A stretch of DNA of 37,559 nucleotides from an uncultured Clostridium sp. (GTDB taxonomy: Bacteria > Bacillota > Clostridia > TANB77 > CAG-508), in assembly GCA_948436975.1 (NCBI GenBank), contig CAOJJB010000017.1, forward strand, positions 1 through 37,559, read 5' to 3'. The notes beneath the pieces are model-generated. The model was not told where the DNA came from, did not search any database, and saw only the letters and a list, made by a program, of their open reading frames with translations. Positions 9,289 to 18,397 of this stretch are shown one piece after another. Within the stretch, counting starts at the first letter, position 1; each line of letters begins with the position of its first letter. A program made the translations under genes and the position numbers.

Positions 9289-9969
9289 CTATTTTACACT
9301 TTTTCTTCTTTGTAATATTATAATTGTAAGTAATATAAATAATACTGTAAATGATATGAATGTAATAATTTCTGAAATAGAAATCATACCTTCTGGGAAG
9401 TTTTGAAATTTATTAACTAATGAAAATACATTAAAAATACTAACCATATCTGGTAAAAATAACATTGCTAAAAAGGCACCTACTGTAATAACTGCTGCAA
9501 TAATTTGATTTTCAGTTATACTAGATGCAAACATACCAAATGATATATAAGCAAGACTTAACAATAAAAATCCAAATAATGTACTTAGTGCAACCAATAA
9601 TGATGGATTTCCAAAATAGTCTAAAATAATAAAATACATAAAAGTAAATAATTCTGTAATAATCATAATTATTGCTGCTGCAATAAACTTTCCTAAAACA
9701 ATAGATGGAATTCCTCTAGGTGATGTTAATAATAATTGCTCTGTTCCATTTCTTCTTTCTTCTGCAAACATTCTCATTGTTAATATTGGTGTTATAAAAG
9801 TTAATATAGTAGCTCCACTATAAAATAAATACTCAAAGTTTGTAATTCTATATAAATATATTGATACACAAAAAACTAATGTAAAAATTAATAAAAATAA
9901 CCCTATAAAAACATATCCCATTGGAGATAGTAAATAACTTTTTAATTCTTTTTTTATTACTGCTAACAT
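9289..9969 (-). CDS. GldF-like ABC-2 family permease
   Basis: This 226-residue protein has six predicted membrane segments. The N-terminus MLAVIKKELKSYLLSPMGYV is the usual opening of GldF-type permeases, and MRMFAEERRNGTEQLLLTSP at about residues 66-85 is the conserved cytoplasmic loop that contacts the ATPase. The ATG overlaps the last base of the ATPase stop codon (TAATG at 9969), so translation is probably coupled. It should form the membrane channel with the 503-residue auxiliary protein downstream. Confidence 0.88.
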   Translation of the reverse strand: MLAVIKKELKSYLLSPMGYVFIGLFLLIFTLVFCVSIYLYRITNFEYLFYSGATILTFITPILTMRMFAEERRNGTEQLLLTSPRGIPSIVLGKFIAAAIIMIITELFTFMYFIILDYFGNPSLLVALSTLFGFLLLSLAYISFGMFASSITENQIIAAVITVGAFLAMLFLPDMVSIFNVFSLVNKFQNFPEGMISISEIITFISFTVLFILLTIIILQRRKSVK

Positions 9970-11093
9970 TATTTATTTCCTCCTTCTTCTGAATTGCTAT
10001 TTTTCTTGTCTTCTTTCTGAGCCTTTTTACGTTCTTTTTCTTCCTTTTTTGCTTGCTTTCTATTTTCTTTGTCTTCTCTACGATTTTTTTCTTCTTCTCT
10101 TAATTCTTCTATTTCTTTTTCATATTGCATTTTATTAATTTCTTTTTGAGAATACTCTGGTCTATCTTCTACAAGCTTTATAAAAGCCTCTTCAAGAGAT
10201 GTTTCTACTTTTTTCATTTCTAATATAATGATATCATTTTTAGCACAAACAGAAAAAATTTGTTTTCTTATATCAGATTTTACTGGTGTTTCTACAATAT
10301 ATTCTTTAGTTTTATCTTCATTTTCTCTAACTAGTTTTATATCATTTATTTCACTAATATCTTCTTTTATAGATACAAATTTATTATTTATATCATCAAC
10401 AAGAACTTTTAAACTTGTAGTATCAGATACATTATTTTCTAGATGTTCAGTTGTATCTACCGCAACTATTTCACCTTTATCTATTATTACTACTTTTTCG
10501 CAAAGTTGACTAATTTCTGAAAGGATATGTGAACTAACTAAAACAGTATGATCTTTTCTAAAAGATTTAATAAGTTCTCTTATTTCAATAACTTGCTTTG
10601 GATCTAGTCCTACAGTTGGTTCATCTAATATTAGTATTTTAGGAGATCCTACTATAGCACCTGCCATACTAACTCTTTGCTTATATCCTCTTGATAAATT
10701 TTTAGTTAAATTATTTTGAACTTTTTCTAATCCTGTGTCCATTATAGCTTTTTGTACATAATCTTTTCTATCTTTTTTAGGTATCATTTTTAATTCAGCC
10801 ATATACGTAACAAATTCTTTAACTGTTAAATCAGCATATAATGGTGTTCCTTCAGGCATATATCCAATTTCTTTCTTTACTTTTTTAGGTTTTTTATCAA
10901 TATTATAACCATCTACAATTATTTCACCTTCTGTTGGCTCTATAAAACCTGTAATCATATTCATAGTTGTAGACTTTCCAGCTCCATTACGGCCAAGAAA
11001 TCCAACTATTTCACCATCTTTGACTTCGAAACTGATATTTCTAACTGCATAGAAATTACCATATTTTTTAGTAACATTTTTTACTTCTATCAA
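9969..11093 (-). CDS. GldA-like ABC transporter ATPase with a charged C-terminal tail
   Basis: 374 residues starting at a TTG (11093) preceded by GAGGAGG. It has Walker A GRNGAGKS, an LSRGYKQR-type signature, Walker B ILILDEPTVGLDP and the H-loop SSHIL. The ATPase core ends near residue 215. A regulatory-like region follows, and the last ~55 residues are an extremely Lys/Glu-rich tail (for example KEEKERKKAQKEDKKNS) expected to be a charged helix. That tail is not needed for ATPase function and may bind membrane lipids or RNA. It is the first gene of the three-gene ABC operon. trmB ends 72 bp upstream. Confidence 0.9.
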   Translation of the reverse strand: MIEVKNVTKKYGNFYAVRNISFEVKDGEIVGFLGRNGAGKSTTMNMITGFIEPTEGEIIVDGYNIDKKPKKVKKEIGYMPEGTPLYADLTVKEFVTYMAELKMIPKKDRKDYVQKAIMDTGLEKVQNNLTKNLSRGYKQRVSMAGAIVGSPKILILDEPTVGLDPKQVIEIRELIKSFRKDHTVLVSSHILSEISQLCEKVVIIDKGEIVAVDTTEHLENNVSDTTSLKVLVDDINNKFVSIKEDISEINDIKLVRENEDKTKEYIVETPVKSDIRKQIFSVCAKNDIIILEMKKVETSLEEAFIKLVEDRPEYSQKEINKMQYEKEIEELREEEKNRREDKENRKQAKKEEKERKKAQKEDKKNSNSEEGGNK

Positions 11094-11165
11094 AGTCTTT
11101 TCCTCCTCTACTTAAAAATTTATATAAATTATATATATATAACCTTAAAATAATCTTAAACCTCC

Positions 11166-11822
11166 TTAATTGATAATTTGAGCAATTAAGGCCTTTATTT
11201 TTATTCCTTCTTCTGAAAACATTTTTTCATGTTCTGTCATAATATTTTCTTTAAATATATTTTCTTTATGTAAATTATACGTTTTTGAAACAATTTTAAA
11301 CCCAGTTTCTTCAAAATATTCTAAACTTGCCTCAAATAATTCGTCTGAATCTGTCTTAAAATATATCTCTCCTTTAGGTATCAAAAATTGTTTATAAGAA
11401 TTTAATTGTCTTGTATGTGTTAGTCTTTTTTTATTATGTTTTTTCTTTGGCCATGGATTACAAAAATTTATATATATTCTTTCTACTAAATCTGTTTTGT
11501 CAAATACATTTAATATTTGTTCTACATTTGCTCTAATCAAATATAAATTTTCTGGTTTTTCATAATTGTACATTTTTTCTATATTTCTTTTTGAAAGCCC
11601 TAACATTGCTTCTATCATATCAACTGCTATATAATTTATTTCTTGATGTTTTGATGCAAGATTTGCTATAAATGAACCTTTCCCACAACCTAATTCAATC
11701 TGTAAAGGTTGATTATTTTTAAATTTATTTTTCCAATTACCTTTAAATTCTTCTGGCTTGTCTATATAAAATATAGCTTTTTCTAATTCTTCTTTTGCCC
11801 ATTTTTTTCTTCTAATTCTCAT
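11166..11822 (-). CDS. trmB: tRNA (guanine-N7-)-methyltransferase
   Basis: The 218-residue protein matches TrmB in length and motifs: the opening RIRRKKWAKEEL, the S-adenosylmethionine loop IELGCGKGSF (about 42-51), and the family-specific NFCNPWPKKKHNKKRLTH around 118-135 with the catalytic and tRNA-contacting residues. It methylates N7 of G46 in the tRNA variable loop in the cytoplasm. The start ATG has an AGAGG site 5 nt upstream. Between it and the VanW gene is a 131-base gap with no clear signal. Confidence 0.96.
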   Translation of the reverse strand: MRIRRKKWAKEELEKAIFYIDKPEEFKGNWKNKFKNNQPLQIELGCGKGSFIANLASKHQEINYIAVDMIEAMLGLSKRNIEKMYNYEKPENLYLIRANVEQILNVFDKTDLVERIYINFCNPWPKKKHNKKRLTHTRQLNSYKQFLIPKGEIYFKTDSDELFEASLEYFEETGFKIVSKTYNLHKENIFKENIMTEHEKMFSEEGIKIKALIAQIIN

Positions 11823-11953
11823 TTTTACCTCTTTTATGCTTTTAAACTCTTCTCTAAAAATTTTTTCTATATAATTTATCTAAATTCTTAATATTTTTCA
11901 CATTTATATCTACTAAGTAAGCTTTAGTAATATAAGAAATATCAATATTAAAT

Positions 11954-13468
11954 CTAATGTTTTTTATATGTGTCAGTATATAGTTTATCTCTTTTAATTA
12001 TTTCTCCATTTCTTCTATATGCTCTATATGATTCTACTACTAATGTTGTACTTGTTGATTTTACTGTCCTTGTATCAATAAATATATCATATTCATCATC
12101 TGTTAATAATCCATATATATTTACTTTAGTAATTCCTCCACTTACTGATGCTTCTATTTTTATAGGATATTCTCTTCTATTTTTAAATTTGAAATCTGTT
12201 GATCCCCATACAACAGTTGCATCTTTACCTGCATCAGCATAAGATGGTACAAACATATGATTTCTTCTACTCTCTATTTCCATATTTGCTTGGATTACTG
12301 CATTGTACAAGGTTGATGATATTTGACAAATACCTCCACCAAGTCCATTTGTTACTCCACCATCTTGATATATTGCTGCTTCTTTATATCCTGCTGCTAT
12401 TGTTCTTTTGCCTACTACTTTATTGTAAGAAAATATCTCACCTGGCATTATTACTGTTCCATTAATTTTACTTGCAGCTAACTTTAAATTAGTAGTTCTA
12501 TCTAAATTACTTGTAGCATACTTTGTAGAAAATGATGCTAATAAATCTGGAAACGCCTCTTTTCCTAAATCATTAACTGTTACATTAGGTCTAGTATAAT
12601 CTAATTTTATAGTATATTCTTCTGCTTTTGGATTATTATTAATTATTTCTTTTGTTTTATCTATATCAAAATCAATTCCTATTACATCTGCAAATACTGC
12701 ATATGGATCTGTTGTAAAATATGCATCTTTAACTTCTTTATATACATCTTGATGTATTAAATCAACATCTATCGGATCTGGATATTTTGTATATGTAGGT
12801 ATTTGTATATAACTTCTTGCATAACTAATGTCTTGTATTGTTTCTAATATCATAGGCTTTAATTCATTTATTTTAATTCCAACACCATTTACTCCATTAG
12901 TTATAATAAGTTCATCATCTTCTATATAATAACCATATTGTTGCAATTGGTCTGGTAAATTAGCTTCTATTGTTTCTAAATATGATGTTAATGCTTCATC
13001 ATTATATACTAATATTGGTTCTATATTTATATTTGTCATAAGTATAGATATATATTGTTTTAAATCACTAAAAAAATTACCTGTTTTTGCTATACTATAA
13101 GCATAATTAACAGCACCTTCTATGTCAAATTTAGCTTCTATTTGTTCTATTTCAACATAATAATTATAATTTTTATATGTAAGTTCTATATGATCATGCA
13201 TTTGATTTGTTATTTCTGTACTTACCACATCTATAGCTTCTTCCTTTGTTAGTCCTGATATATTTATTCCTTTTATAAAAACTCCTGATTGTATAACATT
13301 ACTATTTTTATGGTTTATATAAAACATTATTCCTGATGCTATTACAATACCTAAAACTATTGCTATCAATATGAAATATACAACAAATATATTATGATGT
13401 TTTAAATCTTTTAATACTTTTTGATTACTTTCTTCAACATTTTCATAAATCGGCATATCTATCCTCAT
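11954..13468 (-). CDS. VanW-family membrane-anchored cell-wall protein
   Basis: 504 residues with one N-terminal membrane helix near 28-50 and an extracytoplasmic body. Two regions resembling the YoaR-type putative peptidoglycan-binding fold precede the VanW domain, which runs from about residue 330. Its hallmarks are visible: MPGEIFSYNKVVGKRT, the GLGGGICQISSTLYNA loop, and RRNHMFVPSYADAGKDATV. VanW is found in some vancomycin-resistance clusters but is widespread without them, and its activity is not established. Nothing here suggests a van cluster. The start could be 13468 or the ATG four codons later; neither has a strong ribosome site. Confidence 0.9.
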   Translation of the reverse strand: MRIDMPIYENVEESNQKVLKDLKHHNIFVVYFILIAIVLGIVIASGIMFYINHKNSNVIQSGVFIKGINISGLTKEEAIDVVSTEITNQMHDHIELTYKNYNYYVEIEQIEAKFDIEGAVNYAYSIAKTGNFFSDLKQYISILMTNINIEPILVYNDEALTSYLETIEANLPDQLQQYGYYIEDDELIITNGVNGVGIKINELKPMILETIQDISYARSYIQIPTYTKYPDPIDVDLIHQDVYKEVKDAYFTTDPYAVFADVIGIDFDIDKTKEIINNNPKAEEYTIKLDYTRPNVTVNDLGKEAFPDLLASFSTKYATSNLDRTTNLKLAASKINGTVIMPGEIFSYNKVVGKRTIAAGYKEAAIYQDGGVTNGLGGGICQISSTLYNAVIQANMEIESRRNHMFVPSYADAGKDATVVWGSTDFKFKNRREYPIKIEASVSGGITKVNIYGLLTDDEYDIFIDTRTVKSTSTTLVVESYRAYRRNGEIIKRDKLYTDTYKKH

Positions 13469-13489
13469 TTTCCTTATAAATTCGTTATT

Positions 13490-13518
13490 ATTATAATTTA
13501 AAATTAACTATAAATCAA
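13490..13518 (-). promoter_or_regulatory. Sigma-A-type promoter of the VanW gene
   Basis: TTGATT (13518-13513), a 17-bp spacer and a perfect TATAAT (13495-13490) on the minus strand. The predicted leader is short, about 15 nt. Confidence 0.65.
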
Positions 13519-13541
13519 TACGTTTTTTTCTATTATATAAC

Positions 13542-13574
13542 AAAAAAGACTATTAACAGATTTGCTAATAGTCC
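13542..13574 (-). terminator. Rho-independent terminator after the glycosidase gene
   Basis: An 8-bp stem (GACTATTA 13548-13555 with TAATAGTC 13566-13573) is followed on the minus strand by a six-base T-run. It lies directly past the stop codon at 13581. Confidence 0.85.
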
Positions 13575-13580
13575 TTTATA

Positions 13581-14786
13581 TTATTTTAATTTTTCTTCAA
13601 CTAAGGTATGATCACTATCATCACTTTCATCTTTAGTTACAATAAAACCTGTTGCTATTGGTCTTGTTTTATGAGCACCTGTACTATCTATAGGATCATT
13701 TACTATTACATCATTTACAACTAATACACTTGATGTACCTCCATCTAAATTAGCTGCATTGTATGCTCCATAATTTTGCATTATTTCTATTAAATCATCC
13801 ATATCTGCTCCTGGTTTTGTTGCTGTTCTTCCATTTAATACTAAGAATAATACTATTCCATCTTTTCTTTGTCCTATAGCAGTTCTTGGTGCTGTTCCCC
13901 AACCACCATTTCCTAATACAGATGAAGCTTTTCCATTTACTATTAAAAATGGTCCAAATGTTACTGCATCTCTTATTCCTTGTTTTTTTGCTTCTGCTAA
14001 ACTCATTTTTCCTAAAACTAATGTATCATCTTCAGTAAAACCTATAATTCCTCCTGAACCATTATATTTATCTGTTGTTTTATATTGACCTTTAGATACA
14101 GTAATTCCTAAAGGTTGTCCTCCTGTACTGTTAAAGTTTGGATCATTAAATCCTCCACCGTTAATGGCTATTAGAGCATCATTATTTTTTGCCATAGTAG
14201 TTAAATATTGTCCTGATTTTCCAAGATTTTCAGTTACAACTGTTCTTATTCTTGATGGATCATATACTGCTACTAAGTAACCATCATATTTTTTTTCTGA
14301 AATTTCTATTATTTTATAGTCATTATTTTTTGAATCTCGTTCTAATATAGCTTTTTCATATTCATTTTCATAATTTGTTATTCCATTTGATGATCCTACA
14401 TTTATTGCATTTGCATCTGTAGTTTCTTCTATTTCTACTACTTTATTTTTATCTAATATGTATTTAATTGTTTCATCATCATAAAACCATGTTGCAAAAT
14501 ATTGGTGTGTCATTGTAGTCATTGCAGTTGTTACTAACCATTCTCTAAAATTTGAATATGGTCCATATAATAAAAATGTAACTGTCATTATCCCCAAAGT
14601 CCCTAATATGAATAAAACTACAAATATTGTTGTTATTTTGCTTCCTTTTTTATTTATCTTTGTATTTCTGCTTTTCAATTTTGGTTGAGATTTTATTTTT
14701 GTATTTTCTTCTTCTATTCTTGATTTTCTTGGTCTTCGTTCATTTCTTTCTTTTACTATTTCTTTATCTATTGTACTATTTTCCAT
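13581..14786 (-). CDS. Membrane-anchored phosphodiester glycosidase (NAGPA-domain) protein
   Basis: 401 residues. The first ~48 are strongly basic and cytoplasmic (for example KSRNTKINKKGSK). A membrane helix follows near 52-74, then an extracytoplasmic domain. The NAGPA/phosphodiester glycosidase signature is clear: DALIAINGGGFNDPN, then PRTAIGQRKDGIVLF, and near the end NLDGGTSSVLVVND with the conserved Asp-Gly-Gly. Relatives cleave sugar phosphodiesters in exopolysaccharide or teichoic-acid-like polymers at the cell surface. AAAGGA lies 8 nt before the ATG. The neighbours (VanW, flippase, LCP) also act on the envelope. Confidence 0.9.
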   Translation of the reverse strand: MENSTIDKEIVKERNERRPRKSRIEEENTKIKSQPKLKSRNTKINKKGSKITTIFVVLFILGTLGIMTVTFLLYGPYSNFREWLVTTAMTTMTHQYFATWFYDDETIKYILDKNKVVEIEETTDANAINVGSSNGITNYENEYEKAILERDSKNNDYKIIEISEKKYDGYLVAVYDPSRIRTVVTENLGKSGQYLTTMAKNNDALIAINGGGFNDPNFNSTGGQPLGITVSKGQYKTTDKYNGSGGIIGFTEDDTLVLGKMSLAEAKKQGIRDAVTFGPFLIVNGKASSVLGNGGWGTAPRTAIGQRKDGIVLFLVLNGRTATKPGADMDDLIEIMQNYGAYNAANLDGGTSSVLVVNDVIVNDPIDSTGAHKTRPIATGFIVTKDESDDSDHTLVEEKLK

Positions 14787-14867
14787 TTGTCATATCCTTT
14801 CTCGCTAAAATTAACATTTATATTTTATACGAAAAATCTACTTTTGTCTACACTATTTTACATAAAT

Positions 14868-15413
14868 TTAATTTTCTATTTGCTTAACATTTGATATAAA
14901 AATTATACTTTCTATTATATCTAATATTGCATATATTAAAATTACAGTTCCTATTGTTACCATTATTATGTTTGAAGTTATTGCATATATACCACATATA
15001 AGCATTACTATTGAAATACCTAAACTATATGCCCATGCATTAGTTCCTAATGTTTTTAGTTTTAGTGATAAACTTAATCTTATAATTGCACTATAAATTA
15101 TCCACAATCCTATTAAAATTCTTAAAATTGTAATAATTTGCTTTCCATATGTAATTGTAATTATTCCTAATACAATTGCAATTATTCCAAATGCTAAGTC
15201 ATAATTATATAAATCGTAATTTCCTTTATTAATAAAATAATTTGACGCCTTATATGCTCCTATTAGTATAAACATTATTCCTAATATGTATGATATAATT
15301 GTTATTGTTGCTTCTGGGTTTACTATTAAAATTATTCCTAATATTGCAAATACTATTGAGCAGATAAGTGAGTACATTCCTGTTTTCTTAAAAATTTTAC
15401 ATATATATTCCAT
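14868..15413 (-). CDS. DUF308/HdeD-like multi-pass membrane protein
   Basis: 181 residues with six predicted membrane helices arranged as three similar pairs, the pattern of the HdeD/DUF308 family. The visible family features are repeated short GI.....P or YG turns between helices (AILGIILIVNPEAT, IVLGIITITYGKQ, MLICGIYAITSN). A GGAGG site precedes the ATG, and the gene has its own promoter. The function in Gram-positives is unknown. E. coli HdeD is an acid-resistance membrane protein, but that role cannot be carried over. Confidence 0.85.
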   Translation of the reverse strand: MEYICKIFKKTGMYSLICSIVFAILGIILIVNPEATITIISYILGIMFILIGAYKASNYFINKGNYDLYNYDLAFGIIAIVLGIITITYGKQIITILRILIGLWIIYSAIIRLSLSLKLKTLGTNAWAYSLGISIVMLICGIYAITSNIIMVTIGTVILIYAILDIIESIIFISNVKQIEN

Positions 15414-15458
15414 TTTATGACCTCCTATTTTTCTACATATTTTTACATATATATTTAT

Positions 15459-15486
15459 ATTATACTATTAATATAATAAAAAACAA
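15459..15486 (-). promoter_or_regulatory. Sigma-A-type promoter of the DUF308 gene
   Basis: TTGTTT (15486-15481), a 16-bp spacer and TATAAT (15464-15459) on the minus strand, about 45 nt upstream of the ATG. Confidence 0.55.
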
Positions 15487-15497
15487 TTAATTTTTTA

Positions 15498-16601
15498 TTA
15501 ATTTTTCACTTCTTGATATTCTTTTTGTAGTCTATCTTCTAAATTTCTATCTGTTGTAGATACTACTATTGATTTTGTTATTTGTTCAAACTTTTTTATT
15601 GCATCTTCTTCTACTAAACAATAATTCAATCTGTTTTGTAAGCTTCCATCATTTCTTTCTATTCTAATTTCTAATTCACTATTTTCTAATTGTAATTCCT
15701 GTATTTGTTCTTTAATCTTACTAAATAATCCTGTTGCTGGCATTGGCACCATAGGTAAGTTTCTTTCTCTACTTTTTAATTTATTTTGTACTCTCTGTTT
15801 CATATATTCTTCTGTAAATTCACCATTATTTGTGTCTTTAAAATTTGATATAATATTATTTCGTACATTAGCCATTTCAGGTGTAAATTTTGAATCAAGT
15901 TCTATTATTGAAGTAGCATACATATCAGCAATCATCTCACTAATAGGAACTGACGTTTTTACTTGTGGAACTTCCTTTTGTGCTAGATCTCTTTTTAAAA
16001 TAGCATTTTTTAATTTTTCATCTCTTAATATATCTTTTCCTATTATTCTCCCTAAAAATCCTACCTTCTTTTTTTGAATTTTTTCTACTTCTTCTGAATA
16101 TTTATGTACTTTAGCTCTTTGTATTGTTTCCTGAACTTTTGTATATAACTCTTTCTTTATATTGCTTCGTTCTTCTTTTTTATATTGTTCTATTATGTTT
16201 CTTAATTCTTTTGAAACTTCTATTCCAAAACTTATCCCATCTAACAAAGGTATTATGGTACTTGAAATTTCATCTAATTCTTGTCCAGAAATTTGTGAAG
16301 TAATATTAGTTTCTGCTACTTTTGATTGTATATATTTTATATTATTTCGAATTTTAGAAACATTTTGACCTATACTAGTACAAGATATTGCTCTATTGTA
16401 ATCTATTTCTAACGCTCTTGCTATTTCTTTTAGTTTTTTTTCTTCATCTAATAATTGCTGATATATTTCTGAAATTATACCATCTAAAATAGAAAGATTA
16501 CTAGGTGCATCTGATATTTTCTTTAAAATTCCTTGTAACCTAATTTCAATTTGTTCTTCTATATTTAATTGTGGTTCTTCATTAGTTCCATCTAATCCCA
16601 T
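15498..16601 (-). CDS. Cytoplasmic coiled-coil protein of unknown function
   Basis: 367 residues with no signal peptide or membrane segment. It is rich in Glu, Lys, Ile and Gln, with long predicted coiled coils over about residues 20-80, 140-190 and 290-365. A basic patch (EKIQKKKVGFLGRIIGKD) sits near residue 185. I recognise no catalytic motif. It starts 30 bp after the flippase stop codon with an AGGAG site, so it is probably co-transcribed with it. That placement suggests, without proving, a link to surface-polysaccharide export. Confidence 0.8.
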   Translation of the reverse strand: MGLDGTNEEPQLNIEEQIEIRLQGILKKISDAPSNLSILDGIISEIYQQLLDEEKKLKEIARALEIDYNRAISCTSIGQNVSKIRNNIKYIQSKVAETNITSQISGQELDEISSTIIPLLDGISFGIEVSKELRNIIEQYKKEERSNIKKELYTKVQETIQRAKVHKYSEEVEKIQKKKVGFLGRIIGKDILRDEKLKNAILKRDLAQKEVPQVKTSVPISEMIADMYATSIIELDSKFTPEMANVRNNIISNFKDTNNGEFTEEYMKQRVQNKLKSRERNLPMVPMPATGLFSKIKEQIQELQLENSELEIRIERNDGSLQNRLNYCLVEEDAIKKFEQITKSIVVSTTDRNLEDRLQKEYQEVKN

Positions 16602-16631
16602 GTTTTTCTCCTATATAAGATTATTTTACTA

Positions 16632-18134
16632 TTAAAGTTTATTTTTTAAAAGTCTAGATTTGATTTTATCTATAAAATTAAATATATAATCGTCTTTTAA
16701 TATAATTAGCATTACAAAATATACAATAAATCCAACTATTATTTGAGTAGTTATTGATATAATATTAAATAATTTATTACTGTTTAAAACTAAATTATAA
16801 AGAATATCATAAATAATAGTAGTAGTTAATAAGACTTTTATTCCCAAACAACAAATAAACATTATTAAAGCTGATAAAAAATATTTATAACATACATTTA
16901 ATAATTCTTTCATTCTTATTTCGCCTTTTATATTATTATATTGTACAACATCAACTACTAATTGTGATAATACAGTTGCTATTGCTGCTCCTATTGATTG
17001 ATATAAAGTTATTAAAATATAATTTAATATAAAATTAACTATAACACCACAAGTAACTGATATTGTATATGCTTTCTGTCTTTTTGTAGGTAATAAATAC
17101 TGAATTCCTATAACATTTGCTATTCCCATTAACAATACCATAGGACTTAATAAATATATAATATAATTTACTTTATCATATCCCTCTCCAAAAAACAATG
17201 GTACAAATATGTTTGATATACTAATTATTCCAAGCATTATTGGAAAAGATAAGAAAAATGTAAATCTAAATGACATTTTCATATATGAATTAATTTGCTT
17301 TTTATTATTATTTGCAAAAGCATTTGCCATTTTGGGAACCATTACTACTCCCAAAGAATTTACTATTGTAAGTAGTAATCTAATTACTTTATGCCCTTGT
17401 TCATAATATCCAGTTTCTGATTTATCTTTTACTAACCATCCTATCATTGTTGTATCTAATATATTATATATTTGATTAGCTATTTGTGGAATAAATAATA
17501 ATACTATGTGAGGTAAATGTTGTTTTATGCTTATTTTATCTATTTTTATTCCTCTTAAATATTTAGGCAAATATAACCATAATGACAAATTCCCTATTAA
17601 ATCTGCTAATGAATATATTAATGTAAATTTTGCCAAATCTTCTTTTGTTTTTACTAATAAGAATACCAATGTAACACTACATATTCTTACTAAAACATTT
17701 CTTGTTACTGTTTTTTTAAATTCTTCTAATCCTTGAAAAAACCAGCTTATATCAAATGCTGCTGCTATAAGTTCTAGTATTAAAATTGTATAATATAGTT
17801 TATATTCTTTTCCATTTACAAAGATAAAATAATATACTACTGTTGATATTAATATAGTTATAAATCTAAATGCAACTATTTCAATAAATACTTTTTTTCT
17901 TTTTTCTTGATTTTCTTGTGCATATGCGATTTCTCTTTGTCCATATAATGCTACTCCTAAAGATCCAAATAATATAAAATATGTAACAATTGCATATGTG
18001 TAACTATATATTCCAATCCCTTCTGCTCCAAGAACTCTTGATAAATATGGAGTTGTTATTAATGGTAATATAAGTATTAATACTTGATATACCATATTAT
18101 ATATGTAATTTTTTGCAATACTCTTTTTTGTCAA
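16632..18134 (-). CDS. Wzx-like polysaccharide (oligosaccharide) flippase
   Basis: 500 residues with 12-14 predicted membrane helices. It begins at a TTG preceded by AAGGAG. The N-terminus MTKKSIAKNYIYNMVYQVL followed by ITTPYLSRVLGAEGIGIYSY is the family hallmark of Wzx/RfbX-type flippases in the MOP superfamily. Also visible is AFDISWFFQGLEEFK at about 126-140, conserved among these proteins. It should flip undecaprenyl-linked sugar units across the membrane. No glycosyltransferases are adjacent, so the polymer is unknown. The coiled-coil gene follows by 30 bp. Confidence 0.93.
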   Translation of the reverse strand: MTKKSIAKNYIYNMVYQVLILILPLITTPYLSRVLGAEGIGIYSYTYAIVTYFILFGSLGVALYGQREIAYAQENQEKRKKVFIEIVAFRFITILISTVVYYFIFVNGKEYKLYYTILILELIAAAFDISWFFQGLEEFKKTVTRNVLVRICSVTLVFLLVKTKEDLAKFTLIYSLADLIGNLSLWLYLPKYLRGIKIDKISIKQHLPHIVLLFIPQIANQIYNILDTTMIGWLVKDKSETGYYEQGHKVIRLLLTIVNSLGVVMVPKMANAFANNNKKQINSYMKMSFRFTFFLSFPIMLGIISISNIFVPLFFGEGYDKVNYIIYLLSPMVLLMGIANVIGIQYLLPTKRQKAYTISVTCGVIVNFILNYILITLYQSIGAAIATVLSQLVVDVVQYNNIKGEIRMKELLNVCYKYFLSALIMFICCLGIKVLLTTTIIYDILYNLVLNSNKLFNIISITTQIIVGFIVYFVMLIILKDDYIFNFIDKIKSRLLKNKL

Positions 18135-18165
18135 TTTATTCTCCTTTTAATTATAATTTGTTTTC

Positions 18166-18195
18166 ATTATAATATTTTATCTACTTATTTAACAA
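18166..18195 (-). promoter_or_regulatory. Sigma-A-type promoter of the flippase operon
   Basis: TTGTTA (18195-18190), an 18-bp spacer and TATAAT (18171-18166) on the minus strand, about 30 nt before the TTG start at 18134. Confidence 0.55.
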
Positions 18196-18279
18196 TCTTC
18201 TATATTTTTTATTATATTATCACTAAGTATATCTTTTTACAATAAATTTATGTAGAAGTTTTGTAAATTTTATAAAAAA

Positions 18280-18350
18280 ATTAGTTATATTAATTTAATA
18301 TAAAATTACTTAAACTAAGAATTTTAATGTTATTAATTAATATAACTAAT
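18280..18350. repeat. Long AT-only inverted repeat downstream of the cmpB-like gene
   Basis: Perfect 16-bp arms (ATTAGTTATATTAATT at 18280-18295 and its complement at 18335-18350) flank 39 bases. There is no adjacent T-run on either side. It could act as a weak terminator or mRNA end-structure for the gene ending at 18398. Confidence 0.7.
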
Positions 18351-18397
18351 TTAATATATACATCCAATCCCCATTAATGAATGTTTTCAAATGTGCA

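Noticed and set aside
11880-11940. Terminator for the VanW gene around TACTAAG...CTTTAGTA
   Set aside because: The stem is short and interrupted with no T-run, too weak to claim.
11954-13468. Vancomycin-resistance cluster because of VanW
   Set aside because: No vanH, vanA/B, vanX or two-component genes are nearby. VanW-family proteins are widespread without resistance.
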